44,635 nucleotides of DNA, taken from NCBI GenBank assembly GCA_011375175.1, contig DRME01000055.1, positions 1 through 44,635 on the forward strand. Reading direction: 5' to 3'. The stretch is from Deltaproteobacteria bacterium (GTDB taxonomy: Bacteria > Desulfobacterota > GWC2-55-46 > DRME01). The notes under the pieces are model-generated. The model was not told the DNA's origin. It saw only the letters and a list, made by a program, of their open reading frames with translations, and searched no databases. Numbering within the stretch: position 1 is the first letter of the stretch; the number at the start of each line of letters is the position of its first letter. The position numbers and the translations under genes were made by a program. Positions 1 to 8,408 of this stretch are shown here, piece by piece.

Positions 1-1234
1 ATATGACGTTGTGCTGGCCGTGGATGTGCTGGTTGTAGCCTATGCCCCACATGATGATGACGCCGCCGTGGCCGTTGGGGCCGCGGGCGAGACGCTTCCT
101 CGTGGCGTCGGCGAACTGGGCGGCTATCTTGCGGATCATCTCCGGCGGCACGTTGGCCTTCTCGCCCACGCCGTAGGGGTACTGGGTGCCGCCCATGCGG
201 TCCTGCACCTGCTCGGGGCTGAAGTTGGCGAGCACGCCGTCGGTGTACTGCTTCCAGCCCGTGGTGTGCTTCTTCATGAAGTCCCAGTCGATTACGTCGG
301 GATGCTCCTTGAGGAGCACGTGGGCCAGCGAGTTGAGGAAGCTTATGTCGCCGTTGAGTATGGGCACGTGCGTGTGGTTCTTGGAGTTGATGGCGTCGTA
401 GCCCTGGCTCGTGCCCGTGTAACGGGGATCGACGACGACGGTGGGGATGTCGGTCTTCTTCTTGTGGTCGGCTATGCGCCAGAAGATGATGGGGTGCGAC
501 TCCCTGGGGTTGTGGCCGAAGTGCATGACCATGTCGCTGAGCTCGATGTCCTCGTAGGCGAGCGGAGGCGTGTCGGAGCCGAGGGTGGCGAAGTAGGCGG
601 TGACGGCCGAGGTCATGCACATGCGGGCGTTGGCCTCGATGGTGTTGGAGCCGAGAACACCCTTCATGAAGAGGTTTTCGAGGTACTGGCCCTCCACGGT
701 GAGCTGGCCCGAGCCGTACAGGCCCACCGAGTTGCCGCCGTACTTCTTGACGAAGTGCGCTATCTTGTGGGCCACCATCTCCGATGCCTTCTCGTAGGGG
801 ACCCTGACGAAGAGTTCCTCGTCGAAGCGGCCCTTGCTCTTGGTGATGTACTCGAGGTCGCCGTGGCCCGGCTTGTTCCACTCCTCCCAGACGTCCTTGC
901 GCACGTAGGGGTCGCCTTCCATGCGGTCCACGTAGAGGGGCTCGGCGGCCGTGAGGCCCTTGATGCACTGGAGACCCTTGTTGGTGGGATGATCGGGGTC
1001 GGGCCTCATGGAGACGATCTTGCCGTTCTCGGCCTGTATTATGGTCCCGCATCCGACGCCGCAGTAGGGACACTGGGCCAGTGCGGTGGTGCGGGTCGCC
1101 GACCTGCCCTCCTTGGCCGTGGCCGCCTCGAGCTCGGGGTTTGCCGGCGAGAAGAGGCTCGCCCCGGCCGCGGCCGCGCCGATGTAGGCCGTCCCCTTTA
1201 TGAACTGGCGCCTGTCTATCTTGATTCGCTTCAT
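1..1234 (-). CDS. NapA-like bis-MGD molybdopterin oxidoreductase, N-terminal part (cut by window edge)
   Basis: The first ~411 residues of a periplasmic molybdenum enzyme; the gene runs off the left edge. The N-terminus carries a twin-arginine signal (RRQFIKG near residue 8) and an Ala-rich hydrophobic stretch, so the folded cofactor-loaded enzyme is expected to be exported by Tat. A [4Fe-4S] motif CPYCGVGCG with a fourth Cys (QCIKG) lies at about residues 55-90. GLYGSGQ is followed by NARMCMTSAV near residue 206, whose Cys matches the molybdenum-ligand Cys of periplasmic nitrate reductases (NARHCMASAV in NapA). The ATG follows a GGAGG-type ribosome-binding site. It lies 16 bp after a diheme cytochrome c, a likely electron donor in place of NapB. 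The family level is secure; nitrate as substrate is inferred, and other NapA/assimilatory-type or uncharacterised reductases remain possible because the substrate-channel half is missing. Confidence 0.85.
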   Translation of the reverse strand, partial: MKRIKIDRRQFIKGTAYIGAAAAGASLFSPANPELEAATAKEGRSATRTTALAQCPYCGVGCGTIIQAENGKIVSMRPDPDHPTNKGLQCIKGLTAAEPLYVDRMEGDPYVRKDVWEEWNKPGHGDLEYITKSKGRFDEELFVRVPYEKASEMVAHKIAHFVKKYGGNSVGLYGSGQLTVEGQYLENLFMKGVLGSNTIEANARMCMTSAVTAYFATLGSDTPPLAYEDIELSDMVMHFGHNPRESHPIIFWRIADHKKKTDIPTVVVDPRYTGTSQGYDAINSKNHTHVPILNGDISFLNSLAHVLLKEHPDVIDWDFMKKHTTGWKQYTDGVLANFSPEQVQDRMGGTQYPYGVGEKANVPPEMIRKIAAQFADATRKRLARGPNGHGGVIIMWGIGYNQHIHGQHNVI

Positions 1235-1250
1235 GCTGCTCCTCCCTTGG

Positions 1251-1910
1251 TTACAGTGTACGCATATAGGTTATGACGTCGTTTATCTCCTGGTCGGTGA
1301 GGTTGGCCAGGCCCTCGGGTCCGCTGAAGCCCCTCATCTTCGTGTTGGAGCGTCCCTCCTTGACGGTCGCGCGTATGAAGGAGTCGGTCGCCACGTCGAG
1401 GAAGCCCTTCTTGCCTATGGCCGGTCCCGACCCGCCGGTCTCGTAGCCGGCGCCGTTGACGCCGTGGCAGTTCTCGCAGACCCTGCGGAAGATGACCTCG
1501 CCGATCTCGGCGTCGCCCTGCGCCTTGGAGGGATCGTCTATGATGTCGCCCCTGTAGGGGAGCTGCGCGTAACTGCGGAGATAGGCGATGATGGCCTTGA
1601 TGTCCACCGTGTCGCCGAAGCCCACCATGGCCGTGCCGGGACGTCCGTTGCGTATCGTCTCGGTCAGGAAGCGGTCGGAGGCTATGCTGAGAAACTCCTT
1701 GTTGGTCAGCGACGGCGCCACCCCCGGCTGACCCTCGGCGTCCTTCTGATGACAGGCCTGGCAGTTCTCAAGAAAGACCTTGCGCCCTCTGCTCACCAGG
1801 TCGTTGCCCGCCCTGGCGTTGACCGACAGCATGGAACACGACAGGAGCATGAACGCCCCGAGGAAGCCGGAGGCCAACAAAACAAATTTTTGGTGAGAAA
1901 AACTCTTCAT
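1251..1910 (-). CDS. Diheme cytochrome c, exported
   Basis: 219-residue protein with two class I cytochrome c domains. The heme-binding motifs are CQACH (about 50-54) and CENCH (about 145-149). Each is followed by a Met-containing segment (TAMVGF, TKMRGF) suitable as sixth heme ligand. The N-terminus is a Sec signal; LLSC at about 22-25 looks like a lipobox, so it may be a lipoprotein, although a cleavage after NARA is also possible. The start follows GAGGAACG. It precedes the NapA-like gene by 16 bp in the same direction, so the two are probably co-transcribed and the cytochrome is likely to feed electrons to the oxidoreductase. It is not NapB-like in sequence. Confidence 0.9.
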   Translation of the reverse strand: MKSFSHQKFVLLASGFLGAFMLLSCSMLSVNARAGNDLVSRGRKVFLENCQACHQKDAEGQPGVAPSLTNKEFLSIASDRFLTETIRNGRPGTAMVGFGDTVDIKAIIAYLRSYAQLPYRGDIIDDPSKAQGDAEIGEVIFRRVCENCHGVNGAGYETGGSGPAIGKKGFLDVATDSFIRATVKEGRSNTKMRGFSGPEGLANLTDQEINDVITYMRTL

Positions 1911-2783
1911 CGTTCCTCCTCGAATTCAGGTGATTTGTCGAACAAAGCTGCCCGTTGACTCACCTCCTTTCATCGTCGTTGTCACTATGCCGGCGGGCGG
2001 CCGCGGCGGCGCCCGGAGCCGCATCGGCCGCGAATAAAGAGCGTCGGTGCCGTAGCGGGCGCCGTATGTGCACCGGAAGCGGCGCCGGCCTGATCGAACA
2101 AAGATGGCTGCAGAAGACGGCGGCAAAGGACCTGACTGCCCGCACCGACTGCCAGCACTCGCCTCCGGGACGGTGGACGAGGGGCCGTTAGGCGGTATCG
2201 GCGGGTCTGCAGCGCTATTTCCGGGCCGCCTTCACCCGCCGCCTCCGCCTGCAGGCATGGAGGTCTTCTCTACAGGCCGCCGCACTCCGGCGACTGTTTG
2301 ATCGAGGTGGCTGATTTTTTTCTGGTGGAAGGGATCGATCTGGGGAGACCCTGACAGGAGGGGACGCAGTCCTTGAAGCGACTGTCACCGGGAGAGGACC
2401 CGGCGGAGGTCGGCCACAGGGCCGCGTCGCCTCATCCAGGGCCAAGGGCCGCCGCTCGTAAAGGACGGATGGTCTTCACTCGCGGCACGATGAAGCGTGC
2501 TGGCTATAGATGTATATCCGAGTCGATTGTGCCCTTGCGACAGTGCCTCTCAGCGCGGACCCGCACACCAAACGGATCCGACAGCGGTCGATGAATCGGC
2601 CTGCGGCTGGTTCGGGACCGGCCGCCTGATGCTGATGTTGCCCCCTTCACTTCCTTCACGCTTGTATACATTAATAGAAGCGGACATGGCTGTCAAGATA
2701 AAAATGAACGTTCTTTAACCGGCGCGGCAGCCCTGAAAAACCCTCTGCAGGGAGGGCCCCGTTCGCACCTGCGGGCGCCGCCC
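1911..2783. other. 873-bp stretch without a convincing gene
   Basis: Lies between the diheme cytochrome gene and the HlyD-type gene, both on the minus strand. Open frames here are short and rich in Arg/Pro/Ala, with no ribosome-binding site or recognisable motif; I regard them as chance frames in GC-rich DNA. The only structured signal I see is a minus-strand promoter-like sequence with a TGTATACA palindrome at 2663-2696. If that promoter serves the cytochrome/oxidoreductase pair, its transcript would have a leader of about 750 nt, so an unrecognised small RNA or peptide gene is possible. Confidence 0.5.
2663..2696 (-). promoter_or_regulatory. Sigma70-like promoter overlapped by a TGTATACA palindrome
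   Basis: On the minus strand a perfect -35 TTGACA (2691-2696), a 17-bp spacer and a weak -10 TAATGT (2668-2673). The palindrome TGTATACA (2663-2670) overlaps the -10 and the expected transcription start. The same 8-mer occurs at the -10 of the GntR/FCD regulator gene (around 16185-16192), and the FCD subfamily commonly binds GTnTAC-type palindromes. The next gene downstream is the diheme cytochrome, ~750 bp away, so the target is uncertain. Confidence 0.45.
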
Positions 2784-3986
2784 TCAAGGGATCGAGGGCT
2801 CGACGGCCACGCCGTCGTCGATCTCGTTGGCCGGGTGAGTGATGACGATCTCCCCGGGACGCAGGCCCGATAGTATCTCGGCGGCCAGGCCGTTACGGTG
2901 CCCCACCTTCACCATGCGAAGTCGTGCGCGCCCCTCTTCCACCACGAAGCAGGCCCACCCTTCGCCGCGGCGAAAGAGCGCGCTTGCGGGGACCTGGAGC
3001 ACGTCGCTTCCTTCCCAGAGTACGAAGGACGCCTCCACGCGGTAGCCGTGTCCCAGTCGTTCCCACCTGTTGCGAGGCGACGTGATCTCCACAATCACCA
3101 GCACGCGCTGCTCCTCCACGCCGAGGGCCGAGACCTTGGTGAAGCCCACGGGCTCCACGGTGCGCACCTTTCCTTCCAGAGCCACGGCGCCGCCCCATCG
3201 CTCTATGACGACGGCCATACCCTCCCGGATGCGCACGGCGTCTTCGGAGAGGACGTCCACCTCCACCTCGATGGCCGCCGTGTCTCCCACCTCCAGGAGG
3301 GGCTGGCCGGCGGCCACGACCCCTTCGCTCTTTCTGAAGACCTTGAGGACGCTTCCGGCAACGGGCGAGCGAAGGGTCACCACCTCGCCGGCATCTGCGG
3401 CGTCGCCTTCCGCCGCCGAGTAGCGCAGCGCCGTCTGCGCCGCCTCGAGCTCGAAGCGGGCCACGTCGGCGGAGAAGCGGGCCGAGCGCAGCGCCGCCTC
3501 GGCGCGGTCGAGATCGGCCCCGGCGCGGTCGAGCATATCACGGGGCGCGTAGCCCCCGGCATGGAGGCGCTCAATGCGCTCGTACTCGGTGCGGGCGAGG
3601 TCCCTGTCGGTGGCCGCGGCCGCCGCCTTCTCCACGGCGGCCTTGAGCGCCGCCCGGGCCGCCTCGACTCTGGCCCGCGACTCGGCGCGGCTGCGCCGGT
3701 CGAGCACCTGCGGGCGCAGAGGCTCCATCTCGGCGACCACCAGCCCCCTGGACACCCTGTCGCCCACATCGAGCCTCAGCCTCCTCACAAAGCCCGCCAC
3801 GGGAGCCGAGATGACGAAGCGGTCCACGACCCGCGTCTTTCCGTCCTCGGTGACGGTCACGCGCAGCGGAGCGCGCACCGCCGAGGCGGTCTCGACGGGA
3901 AGCGGAGCCGGCATGAAGCCGTAGGCGAGCGCCGCGGCCGCGGCGGCGGCGAAGAAGACGAGCACTATCCAGCGGCGAAGCTTCAC
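2784..3986 (-). CDS. HlyD/MacA-type periplasmic adaptor of an ABC exporter
   Basis: 400 residues. An N-terminal membrane anchor (about 5-25) is followed by a lipoyl/barrel-sandwich half (SAPVAGFVRRL, DVGDRV), a long Ala/Arg/Glu-rich coiled-coil hairpin (about 95-200), the second barrel half (SPVAGSVLKV), then a beta-barrel and a membrane-proximal domain ending in a GLRPGEIVI motif typical of RND/ABC membrane fusion proteins. It starts with GTG behind AAGGAG, 3 bp after the permease stop, so it is translationally linked. It would connect the inner-membrane FtsX-type permease to an outer-membrane channel; no TolC-like gene is in the window. Substrate unknown. Confidence 0.88.
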   Translation of the reverse strand: MKLRRWIVLVFFAAAAAAALAYGFMPAPLPVETASAVRAPLRVTVTEDGKTRVVDRFVISAPVAGFVRRLRLDVGDRVSRGLVVAEMEPLRPQVLDRRSRAESRARVEAARAALKAAVEKAAAAATDRDLARTEYERIERLHAGGYAPRDMLDRAGADLDRAEAALRSARFSADVARFELEAAQTALRYSAAEGDAADAGEVVTLRSPVAGSVLKVFRKSEGVVAAGQPLLEVGDTAAIEVEVDVLSEDAVRIREGMAVVIERWGGAVALEGKVRTVEPVGFTKVSALGVEEQRVLVIVEITSPRNRWERLGHGYRVEASFVLWEGSDVLQVPASALFRRGEGWACFVVEEGRARLRMVKVGHRNGLAAEILSGLRPGEIVITHPANEIDDGVAVEPSIP

Positions 3987-3989
3987 ACC

Positions 3990-6365
3990 CTACTCCTTGG
4001 TCTTGAGAACGGCCACGAGGTCGAGCCCGTCGAGCCGGCGGCGCACGATGAGCCCCGAGAATACGGCCGAGACCATGACGACAACGGCGGCCGTGGCGAA
4101 GGTGTCGCGCTCGAGCACGAGCGGGACGCGGTAGAGCTCGGTCTGGAGGCTCGCCGCCATGTGGGCGCACAGCCCCTTGCCTATGACAAAGCCCAGGGGA
4201 AGGGCGGCGATGGTGAGCGCCGCGAGCTCACCCAAGAGGATATACGAAATCTCGCCCCTTGTAAATCCCAGCACCCGGAGGGTCGCAAGCTCGCGGCTGC
4301 GCTCGGAGAGAGTGATGCGGGCGCTGTTGTAGACCACGCCGAAGGCTATGGCCCCGCCAAGGAGCGAGGCGATGAAGGTGAAAAAGAGTATCATCCTGTT
4401 CATCGTCTCGTTGAAGCTCTCGAGGGCCGTCTTGTGGACGACCGTGCCGGCCACGCGCGGTATGTCCTTGAGCCTTGCGTAGACGGAACCCTCGCGGGCG
4501 GAGTCCACGGCGAGATAGACGCCGCTGACCACGTCGCCGTCGCCGCTCACGCGGTTGAGGGCCCTGAGGTCCATGTAACCGCCGAGCCCCATGTACTGGG
4601 TCACGAGCGCCGCCACGGGGACGCGGCGCACGGCGCGGCTCCCCTCGAGCACCTCCACCGTCACCACATCGCCGGGACGGAGCCCGAGGATGTCGCCGAG
4701 GTAGTCGGTCAGGACGAGGCCAGAGGGGGGGAGCTCTATGGGATCGAGACGCCTGTCGAGCACGCGGTGGAGGTCACCGCCCGGCTCGAACCCCTGTATG
4801 GAGGTGCGGTAGTCGCGGTGGCCGAAACGAAGCTTCACGGGCACGCGGCGGAAGGGCTCGGCGGCCGTCACGCCCTCCATGGCCGAGAGCTCGTGGAGGG
4901 CCGTCCTGGAGATGGGCTCCACGAAGTTCACGGCCAGGTCCTCGCGCTGGGAGAGCCCGAATTCCACGCGGACCATGAAGTCCACGGCGTCCTCCTGAAA
5001 GCCGCTGAAGACCATGATGGCGCAGGCAAAGGATATGCCCACGACGGAGAGCATCGATTTTACGGGACGGCGCTCAAGGTGGCGGGCTATCATGCGTGTG
5101 GGCTGGGCGAGCAGGCGCTTAAACCCCATGCGCTCGAGGATCGTCTCCCTGTAGACGGCCGGCGGCTCGGGCCGCATGGCCTCGGCCGGCGGAAGCTTCA
5201 CCGCCCGGCGCACGGCCGTGAAGGTGCCGAGAAGCGACGCCGCAAGGCTCACGAGAAGCGACGCCGCCGGGATCCACGGCGCAAGCACGTAGTGGAGGTA
5301 AGGAAAGTGGTAGAAGCCGCCGTATATCCCGCTAAGCCCCTTGCCGAACCAGACGCCCAAAAGCATGCCCCCGGCCATGCCGGCGAGCGTGAGCAGCACC
5401 ACGAGCTTGAGGTAGTGGAGGCCCACGGCCCCGTTGCCGTAGCCGAAGCTCTTGAGCACCGCTATCTCCTCGCGCTGGGTGCCGACGAGCCTTGTGACGA
5501 CCACGTTGAGGAGGAAGGCGGCCACACCGAGGAATATGACGGGAAACATGGTGGCGACGGTGGCGAGCTGCTTGAACTCCTCGTCGAGGAAACGGTGCGA
5601 GAGCTGCTCGCTCCTGCCGTAGGCGCCGCGCCCTCCGTAGCGGTCGAGTATCTCGTCGAGGCGATCCAGGACGTACTCCTCGTCGGCGCCCCGTGAAAGC
5701 CTTATGACCACGTCGTTGAAGGCCCCCTCCATGTCGAAGGCGGCGGCCACGCTGCGCCTGGCCATCCACATGATGGCGTAGCGCTTGAAGTCCGGCAGCA
5801 TCGCCCCCGGGGCTATCTGGTATATGTACTCCGGCGAAAGGGCCACGCCGACGACCTTGAGCCTCTTCTTCCTGCCGTTCATGACGGCCGTCACCGTGTC
5901 GCCGGGGCCGAGTCCGTGGGCCTGGGCGAAGGTCTCGCTTATGACCACCTCGTCGCCGCGCAGGGGGTCTACGTAGCGGCCGGCCTTGAAGAAGAGGGCG
6001 TTGAGCTCGGGCCCGCCTCCGCCGGGGCCGTCTGTGGGCAGGGAGACGACCCTCCCTATTACGGGCTCGTCAAAGCCCTCGACATCGACGTTGACGGCGG
6101 AGACGATCCTCGTCTCCACCCGCTCAACACCCTCTATCTCCTCGATGCGCCCTTTGAGAGTATCGGGCGCGCGCCCCAGCGAGGCGAAGACGTCGGCGAA
6201 GCGGTAGTCGCGGTAGTAGGTCTCGCGGGTGAGGTAGAGGGAGTCGAGGGTGGAGAGCGACATGACGAACATGGCCACGCCGCCGGCCATGACGACGGCG
6301 ATGGCCAGGGCCTGGCCCTTCATCTTCCAGAGGTCGCGCAGCAGCTTTCTGTCTACGGCCTTCAC
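3990..6365 (-). CDS. ABC transporter permease with two FtsX/MacB-type domains
   Basis: 791 residues. One TM segment near the N-terminus (about 17-38) is followed by a large periplasmic MacB-PCD-like region, a three-TM FtsX domain (about 265-390, containing the REEIAVLKSFGY coupling-type motif), a further TM segment and periplasmic region, and a second FtsX domain at the C-terminus (SRELATLRVLGF). The duplicated FtsX layout fits lipoprotein/MacB-like exporters rather than a nutrient importer. I chose the GTG start at 6365 because GGGAGGT lies just before it; the open frame continues upstream only as antisense of the ATPase gene. It sits between its ATPase (11-bp gap) and its HlyD adaptor. Confidence 0.88.
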   Translation of the reverse strand: MKAVDRKLLRDLWKMKGQALAIAVVMAGGVAMFVMSLSTLDSLYLTRETYYRDYRFADVFASLGRAPDTLKGRIEEIEGVERVETRIVSAVNVDVEGFDEPVIGRVVSLPTDGPGGGGPELNALFFKAGRYVDPLRGDEVVISETFAQAHGLGPGDTVTAVMNGRKKRLKVVGVALSPEYIYQIAPGAMLPDFKRYAIMWMARRSVAAAFDMEGAFNDVVIRLSRGADEEYVLDRLDEILDRYGGRGAYGRSEQLSHRFLDEEFKQLATVATMFPVIFLGVAAFLLNVVVTRLVGTQREEIAVLKSFGYGNGAVGLHYLKLVVLLTLAGMAGGMLLGVWFGKGLSGIYGGFYHFPYLHYVLAPWIPAASLLVSLAASLLGTFTAVRRAVKLPPAEAMRPEPPAVYRETILERMGFKRLLAQPTRMIARHLERRPVKSMLSVVGISFACAIMVFSGFQEDAVDFMVRVEFGLSQREDLAVNFVEPISRTALHELSAMEGVTAAEPFRRVPVKLRFGHRDYRTSIQGFEPGGDLHRVLDRRLDPIELPPSGLVLTDYLGDILGLRPGDVVTVEVLEGSRAVRRVPVAALVTQYMGLGGYMDLRALNRVSGDGDVVSGVYLAVDSAREGSVYARLKDIPRVAGTVVHKTALESFNETMNRMILFFTFIASLLGGAIAFGVVYNSARITLSERSRELATLRVLGFTRGEISYILLGELAALTIAALPLGFVIGKGLCAHMAASLQTELYRVPLVLERDTFATAAVVVMVSAVFSGLIVRRRLDGLDLVAVLKTKE

Positions 6366-6376
6366 CGGGGACCTCC

Positions 6377-7099
6377 CTACCAGGCGAGCTCGCGGGGGCT
6401 CTTCCTGCTGCTGTTGCGCTCTATGCCCGCCACGAGGCCGTCGGCGAGGCGTATGACCCGATCGGCCATGGCGGCGATACCGATGTTGTGGGTTATGAGG
6501 ACCGTCGTGGTGCCGAGCTCGCGGTTCACCCGCTCCAGGGCCTCGAGGACCACGACGCCAGTGGCCGAGTCGAGCGCGCCGGTGGGCTCGTCGCAGAGCA
6601 GCACGGCCGGACGCTTGGCGATGGCCCGCGCTATGGCCACGCGCTGCTGTTCGCCGCCCGAGAGCTGGGCCGGGAAGTGGTTGAGCCTTGCTCCGAGCCC
6701 TACGATCTCCAACGCCTCCTCCGGGCGCATGGGGTCCTTCGCTATCTCGGTCACGACGGCCACGTTCTCCAGGGCCGTGAGGCTCGCGATGAGGTTGTAG
6801 AACTGGAAGACGAAGCCCACGTGGTAGCGGCGGTAGGCCGTGAGCTCCCGCTCGGTGGCCCTCGTGAGGTCCCTGCCGTGGTAGCTCACCCGGCCCGCCG
6901 TCGCCCTGTCCAGGCCGCCGAGGATGTTCAGGAGCGTGGACTTGCCGCTGCCCGATGGGCCGAGAAGGACGACCAATTCGCCGGCGTAGAGGTCGAGGTC
7001 CACGCCCCGCAGGGCATGGACCTCGACCTCGCCCATCCTGTATACCTTGGTGAGCCCCCTGGCCTCGAAGACCGTCCCGTAGTCGCCGCCGCTGTTCAT
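6377..7099 (-). CDS. ABC transporter ATPase, LolD/MacB type
   Basis: 240 residues from the ATG at 7099. Walker A GPSGSGKS (about 47-54), signature LSGGEQQR, Walker [12 protein letters not shown] and the switch His (LITHN) are all intact, so it should be an active ATPase. The sequence is typical of the LolD/MacB/FtsE-like family that partners FtsX-type permeases. A longer frame up to 7141 is open, but the ATG at 7099 has a promoter-like element only 7 nt upstream and no Shine-Dalgarno, suggesting a leaderless message. First gene of the ATPase-permease-HlyD operon. Confidence 0.92.
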   Translation of the reverse strand: MNSGGDYGTVFEARGLTKVYRMGEVEVHALRGVDLDLYAGELVVLLGPSGSGKSTLLNILGGLDRATAGRVSYHGRDLTRATERELTAYRRYHVGFVFQFYNLIASLTALENVAVVTEIAKDPMRPEEALEIVGLGARLNHFPAQLSGGEQQRVAIARAIAKRPAVLLCDEPTGALDSATGVVVLEALERVNRELGTTTVLITHNIGIAAMADRVIRLADGLVAGIERNSSRKSPRELAW

Positions 7100-7106
7100 G
7101 TATGTA

Positions 7107-7134
7107 AATATACAGCAACCGGGGGGCTTGTGAA
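7107..7134 (-). promoter_or_regulatory. Predicted promoter giving a leaderless ABC ATPase mRNA
   Basis: Minus strand: -35 TTCACA (7129-7134), 16-bp spacer, -10 TATATT (7107-7112). Only 7 nt separate the -10 from the ATG at 7099, so transcription would begin at or next to the start codon. There is no Shine-Dalgarno before this ATG, in agreement. Confidence 0.5.
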
Positions 7135-7188
7135 AGCCCATTTACACGGCCCCGGGGCGCGGACCCCGGCGCTGCGGCTTTTACGATA

Positions 7189-7217
7189 TTGTGTTCCCGG
7201 AGTTTTTTCGATATAGT
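7189..7217 (+). promoter_or_regulatory. Candidate promoter of the rmlA-rmlB-wecE operon
   Basis: Plus strand: -35 TTGTGT (7189-7194), 17-bp spacer, -10 TATAGT (7212-7217). The expected transcript begins near 7224, right where the repeat fragment 7223-7304 starts, so the leader would consist almost entirely of repeat-derived hairpins. Confidence 0.45.
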
Positions 7218-7222
7218 ATGTT

Positions 7223-7304
7223 CCTGGGGGGGGGACTTTCTGTAGAAGGGCCATGGGCCCACGTTTCCCCCGGCCCCCCTTCAAAGACTTTTAATTCCCT
7301 GCGG
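7223..7304. repeat. Fragment of the nested-palindrome repeat family, overlapping the rmlA ribosome-binding site
   Basis: Contains the G/C-run hairpin module (ACTTTCTGTAGAAGGGCC with matching GGCCC and a C-run) also found at 22840-22883, followed by the flank CCCCCTTCAAAGACTTTTAA and CCCTGCGG found in the other copies. The central palindrome is cut in half. The last bases of the element, GCGGAGGG, extend into the ribosome-binding site of rmlA (ATG at 7312). Confidence 0.75.
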
Positions 7305-7311
7305 AGGGCGA

Positions 7312-8379
7312 ATGAAAGCGCTTGTACTGAGCGGCGGCCGCGGCCGCCGGCTCCATCCCATAACCTACACGGGCCCCAAGCAACTGATCCCCGTGGCCAA
7401 CCGTCCCATACTGGCCTACGTGCTCACCAACATCGCGCGCGTCGGCATAAGGGACGTGGGCATGATCATCTCTCCCGAGACGGGCGACGAGATAAGGCGG
7501 GTCATCGGAGACGGCTCGGATTACGGCGTATCGGTCGCCTACATCGTACAGAGCGAGCCCTTGGGGCTCGCCCACGCCGTCAAGACGGCCCGCGGCTTCC
7601 TCGGTGACGAGCCATTCGTCATGTACCTGGGCGACAACCTCATCGGCTGCGGCATCGAGAGCTTCATCGAGAGCTTCGAGAAGGAGCACGCCGACGCCCT
7701 CATCCTCCTCAAGTCCGTGGAGAACCCCTGCGCGTTCGGCGTGGCGGAGGTCGACGATGAGGGTCACGTCACAGGCCTCGAGGAGAAGCCGAAAGAGCCG
7801 AAGAGCGATCTTGCGCTGGTGGGCATCTACCTCTTCTCGCCCAGGGTCCACGAGGCCGTCGACGCCATAAAGCCGTCGTGGCGCGGCGAGCTGGAGATAA
7901 CCGACGCCGTGAAGGAGCTCATGAAAATGGGCGCGACCGTGCGCAGCCACATCATAGACACGTGGTGGCTCGACACGGGCAAGAAGGACGATCTCCTGGC
8001 GGCCAACACCACGGTGCTCGACGAGCTCATAGGGAGGAAGGTGCCCGCCGGGCTCGCCTCGGATTCGCGCATAAGCGGACGGTGCGAGATAGACGAGACG
8101 GCCGTCATCACCAACAGCACCCTTCGCGGTCCCGTGGTCGTGGGCGCCGGCGCGGTCATAAGAGACAGTTTCGTGGGACCCTACACCTCCATCGCCGAGA
8201 AGGCGCGGGTGGAGAGGTCGGCCATCGAGCACTGCGTGGTCATGACGGGCGCCGTCATAAGCGACATCGACCGCATGGAGGACAGCCTGGTCGGAATGAA
8301 CGCCAGGGTGGTGAGGGCCGGGGAGCGGCATCGCGCCTACCGTCTCATAATAGGCGAGGACTCGATAGTCGAGGTCTGA
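7312..8379 (+). CDS. rmlA: Glucose-1-phosphate thymidylyltransferase (long form)
   Basis: 355 residues. Makes dTDP-glucose from dTTP and glucose-1-phosphate, the first step of dTDP-sugar synthesis. The nucleotide-binding start LSGGRGRRLHPIT and the KQLIPVANRPI segment are typical, as are MYLGDNLIG and EEKPKEPKS. The length and a C-terminal left-handed beta-helix-like part with repeated hexapeptides place it with the long (RmlA2-type) enzymes rather than the ~290-residue RmlA. The ribosome-binding site GGAGGG lies 3 nt before the ATG and overlaps a repeat element. Starts a three-gene operon with rmlB (29-bp gap) and a wecE-type transaminase. Confidence 0.9.
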   Translation: MKALVLSGGRGRRLHPITYTGPKQLIPVANRPILAYVLTNIARVGIRDVGMIISPETGDEIRRVIGDGSDYGVSVAYIVQSEPLGLAHAVKTARGFLGDEPFVMYLGDNLIGCGIESFIESFEKEHADALILLKSVENPCAFGVAEVDDEGHVTGLEEKPKEPKSDLALVGIYLFSPRVHEAVDAIKPSWRGELEITDAVKELMKMGATVRSHIIDTWWLDTGKKDDLLAANTTVLDELIGRKVPAGLASDSRISGRCEIDETAVITNSTLRGPVVVGAGAVIRDSFVGPYTSIAEKARVERSAIEHCVVMTGAVISDIDRMEDSLVGMNARVVRAGERHRAYRLIIGEDSIVEV

Positions 8380-8408
8380 AGCCCCCTTGAGCCGCGGGGA
8401 ATCGAGCG

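Noticed and set aside
2898-5696. Open frame of 932 codons on the plus strand
   Set aside because: Antisense to the HlyD and ABC permease genes; composition dominated by His/Gly/Glu/Arg as expected for the opposite strand of GC-rich genes, no ribosome-binding site and no domains.
6366-7262. Long N-terminal extension of the ABC permease frame
   Set aside because: The stretch is out-of-frame sequence of the ATPase gene; the true GTG start at 6365 has its own Shine-Dalgarno.
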